NCBI GenBank assembly: GCA_029204225.1
Contig: CM055100.1
Span: forward strand, 20,203,747-20,267,746
DNA: 64,000 nt
From: Diphasiastrum complanatum
Taxonomy: Eukaryota > Streptophyta > Lycopodiopsida > Lycopodiales > Lycopodiaceae
Direction: 5' to 3'
Positions 11,312 through 26,025 of the stretch are shown piece by piece. A model generated the notes under the pieces. It searched no databases. It was not told where the DNA came from and saw only the letters and a list, made by a program, of their open reading frames with translations. The position numbers and the translations under genes were made by a program. Numbering within the stretch: the stretch's first letter is position 1; each line of letters starts with the position of its first letter.

Positions 11312-11465
11312 ACACACATACACATACGTATAGTTACACACACATATACATACACATATACACGCACACATACATATACACATATACATATACATATACA
11401 TACATACATATCCATATACATATACATACACATACATATACGTATACACACACATAGACATACAC
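11262..11465. repeat. Compound (AC)n / TACATA microsatellite
   Basis: About 60 bp of near-perfect AC dinucleotides (11,262-11,320) pass into an irregular mixture of CACATA, TATACA and TACATA units to about 11,465. Reading frames through it are low-complexity artefacts. Confidence 0.9.
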
Positions 11466-11751
11466 CATCGGCTGCCCTGTCATCGACGGGCACATTATAC
11501 TAGTATATATAAAAAGGTATTTTAGAGAGAGGATGTAAGGGTGTTAACCCAGTCTACTCTCCCTATGTCACACCGAGGGAGGGTAGGGTGAGTTAAGAAC
11601 ACTCCCTTACGCACTCTCTTTTCTGTCTCTCTCCCACGGACAACATAGCCATTGCTACCCGCCGCCTCCCATGTCCCTTTTTTGTTCTTTGGCTCTTTGG
11701 GCAACCCACCCACGCCTCATGCTCCTACATTGTTGCCTCCCTCGTTGCCTG

Positions 11752-11753
<2 letters not shown>

Positions 11754-11848
<95 letters not shown>
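11754..11848. repeat. (CT)n microsatellite, about 95 bp
   Basis: Uninterrupted CT dinucleotides. The sequence before it (TTGTTGCCTCCCTCGTTGCC) is nearly the same as that before the tract at 21,632, so the two tracts and their left flanks are related by duplication. Confidence 0.95.
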
Positions 11849-12651
<803 letters not shown>

Positions 12652-13129
12652 GGATGCTCCTTTGTTCAGTCTTACCCTACTAAAACAGAAAACGTGGATA
12701 GACACTGATGTACCGCTACCTCATATCTACAAGGTTTTTGTTGACTATACCCTTGCACATGATAGAACTTTTTCTTTTCCCACAAATATTTAGATTAGTT
12801 TGGTCCGTTCAAAATAATTTGGAGGGAAATAGAGTTTCCCACTCCCACTCTCTCCTTCCAGGTTACTACCCTTTTGGGCCCTATAAGTACATGATCCTCT
12901 CAACCATTCTTGCTTTACAACACCGGTGAAGAACTTTGCTCCTCTGATACTCACTGAAAGTGCGCCCTACCTACATATGGATCATCGATCTGACAGCTTA
13001 CGGTATGTATTTGCTTCTTTCTTACATTATGTTTACATTTACTCTACTCTCCGGAGAAGGTTGAGGTAATAATGATCGGATTTGATATGCCATCATCTTT
13101 CTAAACCTTGTTAAAGATATTGTGAAAAA

Positions 13130-13980
13130 AGTACAAAAAGGACCAAGAGTGGATCCTAATCTGATCCTCAAGAGGGATTGGTTGTCAGATTACTTGATCT
13201 ATCAATCTACTTCAGATTAAGATCAATCTAGATCAATTCTAGACACAAAATCCTAACAAGAACAATCATTAATTGAAGGTAAGTGTACTTTCTGGTTTCA
13301 CACGTGTGAAACACTGTCTGAGTACGGACTCCAACCCAAAAATCAAGTACACATTGATAGAACCTCAAAACAATCAAAACAAATGTAGACAAATGGAGAG
13401 AATCACTCACAATAGGTCCCAAAACCAAGAATGGTGTCTCTCTATGATTATGGCCAAATGTGGCTCTATATATACAATAAGTGGGAGCTCGTGGTATTGA
13501 TCATCCCTCTGATCCCACATGTGTGAAGGTGCTTTGTCATATGATGATTCATCATGCAAAATTGACACTTGGACAAAACCTTCTATTTTGAGCACTTTTG
13601 GTCCATTTTCCTTCTATATGGAGATCTACTTGGAAATCTTCTAGGAGTCAAAATTCACCTACTTCAGCTTATTCCACACGTGTGAGCTGTCCTCTACACA
13701 TGTGATATGACACCTAACCAAAGGATGTGGCTCATGCAATCAATAGATTGATGCCATGTGTCATATGTCTAGAAAACTAGTTTTTGGCCATTTTAGCCAC
13801 TAGAACTTGAATTAAATCATATGTACAACATATATGATTATGGTACATGACAAGTACACAAGTTTCACATGTGGGAACAGGCTCTACACGTGTGTGTTTA
13901 TCTATATACAAGATTTTTGGCCTCTACCAAGCTTATTTTTGCATTTTTCACAGATATGATAGGGCAAAAACACATTGAGG
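13130..13980 (-). repeat. LTR-like block with repeated CACACGTGTG phrases
   Basis: Read on the minus strand, this has a TATA-like TTGTATATATAGAGCC near the middle and closes with TTTTGTGTCTAG and GATCTAGATTGATC, similar to the close of the block at 175-790. CACACGTGTG or CACATGTG phrases recur near 13,300, 13,517, 13,677, 13,698, 13,868 and 13,888. The one at 13,295-13,312 is a perfect 18-bp palindrome (GTTTCACAC/GTGTGAAAC). There is no coding capacity. A regulatory LTR of an old retroelement is the best guess; boundaries were not found. Confidence 0.35.
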
Positions 13981-13981
13981 T

Positions 13982-14535
13982 CCAGTGATGGACAACAATG
14001 ACATGTTTGGTTGCTTGAAACCATCCACCCTACCTCAAAGGGCAATGATGGACAGTTTCAAAGTATGTGATAATTCTCTGAAATTGCAGGTGATAGCAAT
14101 GATGTAACTACAACTTTTTCATGCTTTTTATTTACTCCTTATGACTCAGTGAGCAGCGATGGAGGGCTGCCTCACTCCTACACATATTTCACACTCTTTT
14201 GTGAGTAGGAATGAGCGCTGTCCAGCGATGGACAGATCGATGTCCAGCGACGGACAGTTCACTGATAAATGCTCATATGAACATGATATATCAATATCGC
14301 TTTGTGCCTTGCAGCGATGGATCGCAAATGCTTGGTAAACTCACTTTTAAACACCAAATCTACACTTGCAGACCTGCTGTTCTAGCGATGGACAGGAGGA
14401 GGGTCTCCTCTTCAATTAATAATACTACTTATTCATGCATGGCTAACTGTCTAACGATGGACAATGAACTTGTACTATCTGTTCATAGAATCTTGTACTT
14501 CTGTAGCCTCCTCCAACCAGCGATGGAAGGATGGA
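13982..14535 (+). repeat. Degenerate array with GCGATGGACA core, about 69 bp period (copy 1)
   Basis: The core GATGGACA (or a one- to two-base variant), usually preceded by CCAGC, starts at 13,987, 14,047, 14,158, 14,227, 14,249, 14,316, 14,387, 14,456 and 14,522. Successive spacings are 60, 111, 69, 22, 67, 71, 69 and 66, so about 69 bp is the mode. Only the core is conserved; the 55-60 bp between cores are different from one another. A second array at 25,608-26,025 has the same core and lies in the same position relative to a homologous downstream segment. Confidence 0.6.
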
Positions 14536-14643
14536 CACATGCATGCATAACTCTTACTTATGTGCTCTTTTTGAGATATCCATAGATTCTGTGGCCTCAT
14601 AGTATGAAGCTAATGATATCGCTCTAGCTTTCTCATACTGCTC

Positions 14644-14905
14644 TATCAAGAATTAGATATGCAGCATCAAGCATTCACCATAAGCAATCACCACAAGAAG
14701 GCGGAAGAAGAACACGCATTGTCACTCTATCACACTAACTCATACAGAATGTAAAATGTACAAATAAACCATGAACCCTAATAGAGAGAGAAAACCTACA
14801 AGTAGACTAATAGACTAGCCTACGGCTATTGACAGTTGGTCACAGCTGTCAACATTAATGTGCATCGTAAACAGTAACAATGAAGTTTATCATTGATTTC
14901 TAACA
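14644..14905 (-). repeat. 3' LTR of copia element
   Basis: It matches 19,789-20,050 over the full 262 bp. On the minus strand it starts TGTTAGAAAT. Its last bases read CTTGATA rather than CTTGACA, so the terminal CA has mutated to TA. Confidence 0.95.
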
Positions 14906-14916
14906 CTCTCCCTCAA
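14906..14916 (-). promoter_or_regulatory. Polypurine tract of copia element
   Basis: On the minus strand TTGAGGGAGAG directly precedes the TGTTAG start of the 3' LTR. Confidence 0.8.
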
Positions 14917-16146
14917 TGATAAAATTACATTTTTCTATCCCTAATACAGTACAAAACCTCTCAAATTTACATCTACCTAATGACTTAGTAAAAATATCTG
15001 CCTTTTGATCTTTAGATTTACAAAAAGCAAGATCAGTGGCTCCATCAAGAGTTTTCTCTCGAACAAACTGGTAGTGTATTTCAATGTGATTGGTTCGAGC
15101 ATGTATAACTGGATTTTTGGCAAGGTGAATGCAACTTTGATTATCACAAGATATAGTAGTAGCATCCACCTGTGGTTGACCTAAATCCACAAGCAATCTT
15201 CGTAACCATACCGCTTCTTGTGTAGCATTGCTGAGTGCTCGATATTCAGCTTCCGTCGATGATAAGGCTACTGTAGGTTGCTTTTTGTTGCTCCATGAAA
15301 TTGCAGCTGTACCATAACTGAATGTATGACCACTTGTAGATCTTCTGTCATCAATATTACCTGCCCAATCAGCATTTGTATAACCTACCAACATTGGTGT
15401 TTCAGGCTGAACATACTTCAAACCAAAATTCAATGTCCCTCGAATGTATCTGAGAATACGTTTAGTAGACTAACAGTGTGCTTGACTAGGACCTTGCATA
15501 AATTGACTAACAACACCATCTCAGATTCATCATATGCAGTAAGCTTCGTGTTGACATCCATGGGTGTACTCAAAGGCTTACAATCTTGCATATTGAACTT
15601 ATAAAACAAATCGCATGCATATTCGCTTTGTGTAAGAAAGACCATGTCTTCCTTTTGCCATACTTCAATGCCAAGACAATAGTGCATCAATCCTAGATCA
15701 CTCATGTCAAAAGCTTTGGAAAGATCTGATTTTATTTCATCAATTAAGCTCTCATTACTTCCTGTAATAATCAAATCATCCACGTACAACACAATGAGCA
15801 CTATATCTGAATCTTGCCTTAGAATGTAAAGATTAGGATCAGCATCAATCTTTATCATTCCTCTTCGCTTGAAGTGTTCATCAATGCAAGAGTACCATGC
15901 TTGTGGTGCTTGCTTCAATCCATAAATGGCTTTGTTGAGCTTACAAACGAGATGCTCTCTCCCTGGCTCAACAAATCCTTAAGGTTGTACTAAGTACCCC
16001 TCTTCATCCAACACTCCATTAAGAAAGGCAGATTTAACGTCCATTTGATGGATCTTCCAACCATAGAAAGCAGAAATAGCAATGATAGAACGTATAGTTA
16101 CCATCTTAGCTACAGGTGCGAAGGTTTCTTCAAAATCAATACCTTC
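14909..16146 (-). pseudogene. Copia RT and RNase H region
   Basis: Reverse transcriptase continues into RNase H. The RT segment (15,430-15,918 open) has the catalytic YVDDLIITGSNE box intact and KQAPQAWYSC upstream. RNase H (14,909-15,433) shows NADWAGNIDDRRSTSG, LSSTEAEYRAL and DNQSCIHLAKNPV, which carry its acidic active-site residues. A stop near 15,980 and a frame change near 15,430-15,470 break the polyprotein. In the family these enzymes turn element RNA into cDNA in cytoplasmic particles. Confidence 0.9.
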
Positions 16147-18091
16147 CTACTGCTCAAATCCTCTCGCAACTAGCCGTGCTTTATACTTGTTGAGTTGCCC
16201 ATCAGCTCCATATTTGATCTTGTATATCCATTTGCAAGTGATAGGCATCTTACCATCAGGTAGCTCAACCAAGTTCCACGTCCTATTTTTCGATATAGCT
16301 TCCATTTCTATTTCCATAGCTTCGTGCCACTCCTTGTGCTCCTTTGCTTTATCAAAAGTTTTTGGTTCCTGAGCCTTGAGCATAGAACCCATTAGGGCTA
16401 GATTCATCTCTAGTCTTGTAGGAGGTTTTTGATTTCTACTTGATCTTCTAAGCTCTCCCTGCTCACTTGATTCGGGAGTATCTCCCTTATTAGCATCACT
16501 TGTTACTGACAAGTACCACTTAGGCATTCTCTTAGGAATCTCATTATTGACCCTATCTTTTTCCATTGGCTCTTCCATATCGACACCAACTTCTGTCCTC
16601 ACTTGCACTTTAGCTTTATCATCAAAGGGATCAATTGTCAATTTTATTTGGTCATTTTGACCCATATTATCAAAAGTAGCGTCTCTGGAAATCACGAACT
16701 TTTGTGCATCTGTGTCATACATCCTGTATGCCTTGGCTCTTTCATCATATCCAAGAAAAATTAACAGCTTTTGCATCCAGCTTCTTTCGTTTTTCATCAG
16801 GTACATGAGCGTAAGCATCACAACCAAATATTCATAAATGAGAAACATTAGGTTTCTTTCAAGTAAAAGCTTCGTAAGGTGTCTTACCCTCCACGGACTT
16901 TGTAGGACACCAATTCAAGATATGAGTAGTTGTGTTGCATGCTTCTGCCCAAAAAGTATTTGACAAACCCTTGCCCTAGCCATCTCCACAATGGATCTGT
17001 TTTTCCGTTCTGCAACTCCGTTCTGTTGTGGTGAATAGGGTGTAGTGGTTTGTCTCTTGATCCCCTGATCCATGTAGAAATTTATAAACTCTGTTGAAAA
17101 ATTCTCACCACCACCATCTAATCTGAGGGTCTTAATATAACAACCTGTTTGTTTTTCAACTAGAGCCTTGAACTCTCTAAACTTGGCAAAAGCATCAGAT
17201 TTGTTGCTTATGAAATAAATCCAGATATGTCCACTAAAGTCATCAATGAATGTGATGAAATAGTAACAACCACTAATGGACCTAGTTTGTATTGGTCCAC
17301 ACAGATCACTATGAACAAGATGAAGAATGCCATTGGCTCTTCTTGCTCCATCTTTGGGAATCTCTCTCTCTATGCTGTTTTTCCAAAATCACAAATTTTT
17401 CCTTCAAAAGAGATATCAGGCAATCCAACAACTAGATTACTCTTTTAAGGATTTGCAAGCTTTGAGCACTGATATGACCAAACCTTTGATGCCAAAGGTC
17501 ACTTCGACTATCAACAGTGCTTACCATAGCTTGAGTAAAAGATCTCGCATTCAATTTGTAGAGTCGATTCCCGTTGACTCTAGCTCCTGTAGCAATCACT
17601 TTGTAGTGATTCTTGATGTCTTTGACAAGACATTTGTCACTGTCAAACTCAACCTTGAGTTGTTGATCAGCCATCGTCCCAACAGATAGTAGATTGTTAG
17701 CTAAACCAGGTACATATTGCACATTGCTTATATGATTTATCTTCCCATTGGCTAACTCCATTGGTACCACTCCAACTCCTTTAACAGATAGCAATTTGCC
17801 ATCAGCTTGTCGAACTTCATCACCATTGTCAGTTTTCTTGAGTTCTGAAAACCACTCTTTCCTTGAAGTCATGTGCTTGGATGCACCACTATCAATGTAA
17901 CATGTATCCTTGGCTTCATCACTTGTCATTAATGTTGTAATGAACAATTTTGAACTCTCACCTGTATCATCTTCATATTGATCATCATCGTATTGATGTT
18001 GATCAGTATAATTGTCTTCATAATAATAGTCATCAAATTGATGTTGATCAGCATAATTTCCCACTTGCCATTTGTCTTTTCTTTGTTCCAT
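16147..18091 (-). pseudogene. Copia protease and integrase region
   Basis: Protease is recognised by CYIDSGASKHMT with the D-S-G active site. It is followed by a GAG-pre-integrase segment (DLWHQRFGHISAQSLQIL). The integrase core (16,850-17,430) is scattered over several frames and recognisable by RLDGGGENFS and a YSPQQNGVAERKNR-like stretch. The C-terminal integrase part and the start of RT (EAMEIEMEAISKNRTWNLV, KARLVARGFEQ) are open in 16,147-16,848. Several frameshifts interrupt the integrase. Confidence 0.85.
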
Positions 18092-18945
18092 CTCCTTCTA
18101 TTTCTGAAACATTCACGCTCCCAGTGACCAAGTTTGTTGCAATACCTACAATTTCCAGGTTTATTTTGTCTTGAATAGCCGCGTCCTTGACCTCGGTCTT
18201 GATTCCAATTACCTCAATTCGAACTATCATTGACTTGCTCATAAAATTGTTGAAATGATCCTTGGCTTGAGTTTTCTCCTCTCGATTGATACTTTCCACG
18301 GCCAAATCTTCCACCTCGTCCTCTAACTGCAAGAGAATGATCATAGCTCCTGTTATGATGATTCAAGTTCTCTTGACGTTGCTCTTCTTGCAAAAGCAAT
18401 CCACCTAGTTCTTCATAGTTTGGAAGATTTTCTCTTGTGGCTATACTCGTCACAAACATCTGATGTGACTCACTCAGACTATTCAATGTCAATTGCACGA
18501 TCTCACGATCTTGTACTCGCTCTCCAACTGCTGCTAATTGATCACGAATCTCTTTGATCTTCAGTATGTGATCGCCAATAGTTGCACCATCATCCATCCG
18601 CAATGTATGCAACTTTGTCTTTAAAAATAGTATTTGAGATGTATTTGTCATTTCAAACAATGCCTTCAATGTATCCCACGTTTCTTTTGGTCCTTCTGAA
18701 TCTGAAATATAGGGAATAATTGCATCTCTAACGGATAAGTTGATGATATTTTGGGCTTTCCGGCTTCTCCTATCAAAAGCCCGCTGATCTTCTTCAATCA
18801 CTGGCCTTGTCTCTTCACCTGTCACAATCTCCCATAGCTCCTTTTCTATCAAAATATTCTTCAGTTTGAATTTTCAAACTGCATAGTCGCCGGCACCTTC
18901 CAATTTGCTTGACTCATTAAGAACACTCTCGCTTAGAGTTGCCAT
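18048..18945 (-). pseudogene. Copia gag with CCHC zinc knuckle
   Basis: The start is the ATG at 18,945 (MATLSESVLNES). A TGA replaces a Trp codon near residue 26. The main gag domain (18,214-18,852) includes EKELWEIVTG and ETWDTLKALFEMTN. The C-terminus, after a frame change, has a knuckle CRYCNKLGHWEREC (C-x2-C-x4-H-x4-C). Gag packages the element RNA. It is closely related to the gag at 59,300-59,995, so the two elements belong to the same lineage. Confidence 0.9.
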
Positions 18946-19009
18946 TACTGGATAGATGATTCTGGATCACAAAATTTATTCACACCACAGAAGTGTAAAT
19001 TTTTGGCTG

Positions 19010-19255
19010 TACACCTGATATCGATACGATGCGCGGGTGCACGACTGCTCGGGATTCTCTTTACGTCTGACGCGTCGCTCCGATATTGGTACTGATATGT
19101 GATATCGGTATGACGCGCGGATGTATGATTGCTCTTGGTTTTCTTTACCTCTGGTGCGTCGATCCGATATTGGTACGGATATGCTATATCTGTATGACGC
19201 GCGGATGTATGATTGCTCAAGATTTTTCCTATCTCTGGCGCGTCGATCCAATAAA
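19010..19255 (-). repeat. Three tandem units of about 84 bp in copia leader
   Basis: Phrases GACGCGCGGATGTATGATTGCTC and ...CGTCGATCCGATATTGGTACG-type sequence recur three times (about 19,015, 19,098 and 19,182) between the 5' LTR and gag. The units are GC-richer than the rest of the element and about 85-90% alike by eye. They lie in the untranslated leader, where packaging or translation signals would be expected. Confidence 0.7.
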
Positions 19256-19776
19256 TAGAGGGAATATAAGAACTTTCAGAGCGAATATTCTAGATTTCCC
19301 ACTTCGGCGCGACGGCTACGCCACCTCCTCTTTGCAAAGATTTCAAAATGTGTGATCGTTCAAAAGACAGAGATCAGTAATGTGAAAAGTATGAAGCCTT
19401 CGAACTCTGAATGGTAGTACTAGACACTGTCTAGTGTGATTTGCAGTACTCCAAACAGACAAATGAGAGATTTCTTGGCAAACCTCTCACACAAATAGCA
19501 CTTTCCACAGTAACTAGGAAGTATTGTAAAAATCTCCCCCACTCAACAAATTTTCAATCTATCTGATGCTGTCCTGGCCTTTCTGATGCCTCCGGGACTG
19601 TGCTTTCATTCCCCACTGATGATTTTGAGCTCCAACCCTACAAAATACACCAAAGAAGAATTTCTTCCAGCCATTTTTGTCTCTCCAAGCTTTCACCTCC
19701 CGTGAAGGACTTTCTCACTTCGTTGCAGACACTGTGACAAGCTGTATCCATTGATCATGCACGTAGGACTATCGCT

Positions 19777-19788
19777 GCTCTGATACCA
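19777..19788 (-). promoter_or_regulatory. Primer-binding site of copia element
   Basis: On the minus strand TGGTATCAGAGC immediately follows the CA end of the 5' LTR. This is a perfect 12-base match to the usual initiator-Met tRNA primer site. Confidence 0.9.
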
Positions 19789-20050
19789 TGTCAAGAATTA
19801 GATATGCAACATCAAGCATTCACCATAAACAATCACCACAAGAAGGCGGAAGAAGAACATGCATTGTCACTCTATCACACTAACTCATACAGAATGTAAA
19901 ATGTACAAATAAACCCTGAACCCTGATAGAGAGAGAAAACCTATGAGTAGACTAATAGACTAGCCTACGGCTATTGACAACGGGTCACAGTTGTCAACAT
20001 TAATGTGCATCGTAAACAATAACAATGAGGTTTATCTTTGATTTCTAACA
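19789..20050 (-). repeat. 5' LTR of copia element
   Basis: 262 bp with TG...CA ends on the minus strand. It is followed by the PBS on one side and the TGCTC target duplication on the other. Confidence 0.95.
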
Positions 20051-21498
<1,448 letters not shown>

Positions 21499-21626
21499 TG
21501 GCTGAATCAAGCAATTCGTATCTCCCCCTCTATGTTTTTGAAGCTATGTGACGAATTCAAGCTATGTTTTTGAAGTCCATCCATTGCTGCTTGTTGCCTC
21601 CCTCGCTGCCTCGTTGCCTGCTGATT

Positions 21627-23270
<1,644 letters not shown>

Positions 23271-23274
23271 TTTC

Positions 23275-24112
23275 TGGATCTTGTTCCCATCAATGAATGC
23301 TAAAACCATTAATACAAGTATTGATAACCTAAGCACCCTTAACACACATGGATTTGTGCAAGGGACCACTACACTCGTAGGGATCGGTACGACATGGATT
23401 TGCCCTGGTCCTAATGCAAGTGCTAGGGTAAGATACTTGGCCAATATAACTTTATGCAGGTATGGGATTTTTTATTAAAAAAACACGACTAGTATTAAAA
23501 ATAAATGAAACAGTGTGATTGCTAGTGGACTCTTGGAAAGCATGGATATGGTTGGGAGCTTCGATAATGGTACTTTACCTAATATAGGTGCAAATATTGG
23601 TATGGCATGGATTTGTCCCATATTTGAGTATTGATCCACGCTATCCCCTGTTTGTAAAATGCAAAGTATTTAACATAGTCATTTTTTCAAATACACTTGC
23701 TGATTATTCTGAAAATTGATATGGACCAATACCATAAAACTGATTAGAATGGCAGAATGCCTAGATACGGTAATAATATGGGAAAGCCTATCGCAATTAA
23801 TCATCTTAAATAGGGAAGATTGGACTATAGTTTTCATCAAATACTTTAAGTTGTTAAGCTGCTAAACTTATTTTGTACATGGATAATAACTGACATTCAG
23901 CGTTGGCACTTGTCTTCCTCACTATGCTAACTTGTGCAATTTTGTGTGGTGGGATGGTGGCAGGTACCAGTTGTATGTCTTGAAATATGTTTTGTTGTAC
24001 AATGTTTTTTCTTAAAGTACTGTAAGCTTTCAACTATGTTTTAGGCTTGTTGTTTTTGAATAAAGGTTTCAAAAGGTTTGGTCTTGTTTTTGCAAGAGGT
24101 GCTATGTTTTGT
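23275..24112 (+). other. Segment B of the three-copy unknown locus
   Basis: Shares with A and C the paired CATGGAT motifs (23,347/23,393 and 23,541/23,606) and the conserved 3' block (TGGCACTTGTCTTCCTCACT, then GTGGGATGGTGGCAGGTA). AATAAAGGTTTC occurs near 24,059, then a CT tract begins. The first module is open (23,281-23,478) with GTTWICPGPN; the second reads GMAWICP in the corresponding frame. I found no counterpart of the MAASQ exon upstream. Confidence 0.5.

Positions 24113-24115
<3 letters not shown>

Positions 24116-24178
<63 letters not shown>
24116..24178. repeat. (CT)n microsatellite, about 63 bp
   Basis: Lies exactly between segment B and the C-terminal end of a copia RNase H fragment. 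Confidence 0.95.
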
Positions 24179-24179
<1 letters not shown>

Positions 24180-25560
24180 ACTAGGGCTTTTGTCATTATG
24201 TCAGCAGTCATGTTCTTGGTGGGACAATAATCCAATACCATCCTTCCATCCTACACTAATTCCTTGAAAAAGTGATATTGAATATCAACATGCTTGCTCC
24301 TCTTGTGCAAACCACCGTTCCTGCAAATGAAAATGCATCCCTGGTTGTCGTTGAAGATTTTCACATCATCAACAAGAATCCCAATTCCACTGCAGAAGTT
24401 ACTGATCCAGATGTACTCCCGAACTCCATAACAAAGTCCCATCAGTTATGCCTATGTGGAAGAGAGGGCCACAGACTTCTGTTTGCTACTTCCCTAGTTG
24501 ACAGCTCCGTTGCCCATCATCAACACAAATCCGTAGGTAGACTTCATATCATCAATGTCCCCTGCCCAATCGGAGTCCACAAATCCTGATATGCCCTCGA
24601 ATGGGTCTCCATACTTTATGCCAATCCTGATGGTTCCTCTCAAGTACCTCAATACCCTCTTGGCAGCATGACAATGATCCAAGCCCGGGTTTTCCATATA
24701 TCTGCTTAGCATCCCTGTGGCAGTAGCTATGTCTAGTCTACTGCAAACGATGGCATACATAAGTGATCCCACCAGGCTTCTGTAGGGATACTTTTTCATA
24801 TCATCATGATCCTCTACTGATTTTGGACACATGTCCTTGTTGAGTCTGGTTCCCTGATCTTGGGGGGTTCCTATGGGACTGCAATTCTCCATCCCAAATC
24901 TTTTAATCAGATCTGTAATATATCTTTCTTGATTGAGATGAATTGTTCTTGTGACTTTGTCCCTGATTATCTGAATTCCCAAATAATAGTGTAGGTCTCC
25001 CAATTCTTTCACCTCAAAATCATCAGCCAATTCCTTCTTTGAGATTGCCAATGCCTCATCATTATTCCCAATCAGTATAATGTCGTCCACATAAACAGCT
25101 ATGAATCCCCTCTTGTCCAAGAATAGTTCCATCCTCTCGTACTAAACCCTGGATGCCTGTTTTAGTCCATATAGGGCTTTGTTCAGCTTACAAACCCTCT
25201 GTTCATCCTGCTTAAGGCCTTCGGGCTACTTCATATACACGTCTTCCCTGAGCTCCCCATCCAAAAATGCGGTCTTAACATCCAGTTGGTATACGTGCAT
25301 GTCATGCATCGCTGCCCAGCTTAGAAAAATCCTGATTGAGCCAATTCTGGCCACTGGAGCGAATGTCTCATCATAATCCACTCCTTCTATTTGAGCACAA
25401 CCCTTGGCCACAATCCTGGCTTTGTACCTCTTGATCTTCCCATCTGCATCGAACTTTATCTTGAATACCCACTTGCACTCGATGGCTTTCCTGTCTGCTG
25501 GTAGGTGCACTAGATTCCAAGCTTTGTTTTTCTCAATTGATTCCAACTTGCTCATCACAC
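24179..25560 (-). pseudogene. Truncated copia RT-RNase H fragment
   Basis: RT start 25,226-25,558 (AWNLVHLPADRKAIECKWVF, QLDVKTAFLDGELREDVYMK). RT active site and connection at 24,494-25,132 (AVYVDDIILIGNN; GLDHCHAAKRVLRYLRGTI; FVDSDWAGDIDD). RNase H tail at 24,179-24,442 (NDNQGCIFICRNG; TADIMTKALV). Frames change at about 25,140-25,225 and 24,450. The fragment has no LTR, gag or integrase. It stops at a GA tract on one side and at the 69-bp-period array on the other, so it was probably captured by illegitimate recombination. Confidence 0.9.
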
Positions 25561-25599
25561 AAAAGTAGGAACGATTGTTTTTATGCTTGGAATTATGGA

Positions 25600-26025
25600 A
25601 GTATAGCGATGGATAGTTCTAGTGCATTTCATATTATGGATACACGTCCATCTTGCCTCACCAAGCATTGATGGACAATCACTTTGTTTCACAATCCTTC
25701 ACAAGGTTTCAAAGGGTCAGGTAGCAGCGATGATCTATCTGGTTGCTACCTTCTCAACTTTAATTAGCTCTTTCATGCTTTGATGAAGTGGCTACTTCAT
25801 ATACTGACTACAAACCCTTTTAAAAACTGCTTATGCTTCTCTTGCTTTACATAAAACATCCTACTGTCCAGCGACAATGACGAACAATAGGAGCATCTAC
25901 TTTATGTGTTCTAAAAGTTTGTAAGTGATAATTGCTTGCTGTTCCAGCGATGGACTACAAACATAAGCTATCTTTTTTGATACTTTCTATCTAAATATCC
26001 TTTTCTATCCAGCGATGGATGAATG
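25600..26025 (+). repeat. Degenerate array with GCGATGGACA core (copy 2)
   Basis: Cores at 25,608, 25,670, 25,729, 25,873, 25,949 and 26,014, spaced 62, 59, 144, 76 and 65. It is truncated on the left by the copia fragment. It precedes segment C as copy 1 precedes segment A, so array and segment were duplicated together. Confidence 0.6.

Noticed and set aside
11109-11493. Frames encoding His-Thr and Cys-Val repeats
   Set aside because: They are translations of the (AC)n/TACATA microsatellite.
13982-14535. CRISPR-like geometry of conserved core and unique spacers
   Set aside because: The core is short (8-14 bp) and degenerate, spacing varies, there are no cas genes, and the genome is a plant's.
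18945-19251. Minus-strand frames with repeated Arg/Ser/Tyr words
   Set aside because: They fall in the tandem repeats of the copia leader, upstream of the gag ATG, and reflect the DNA repeat.
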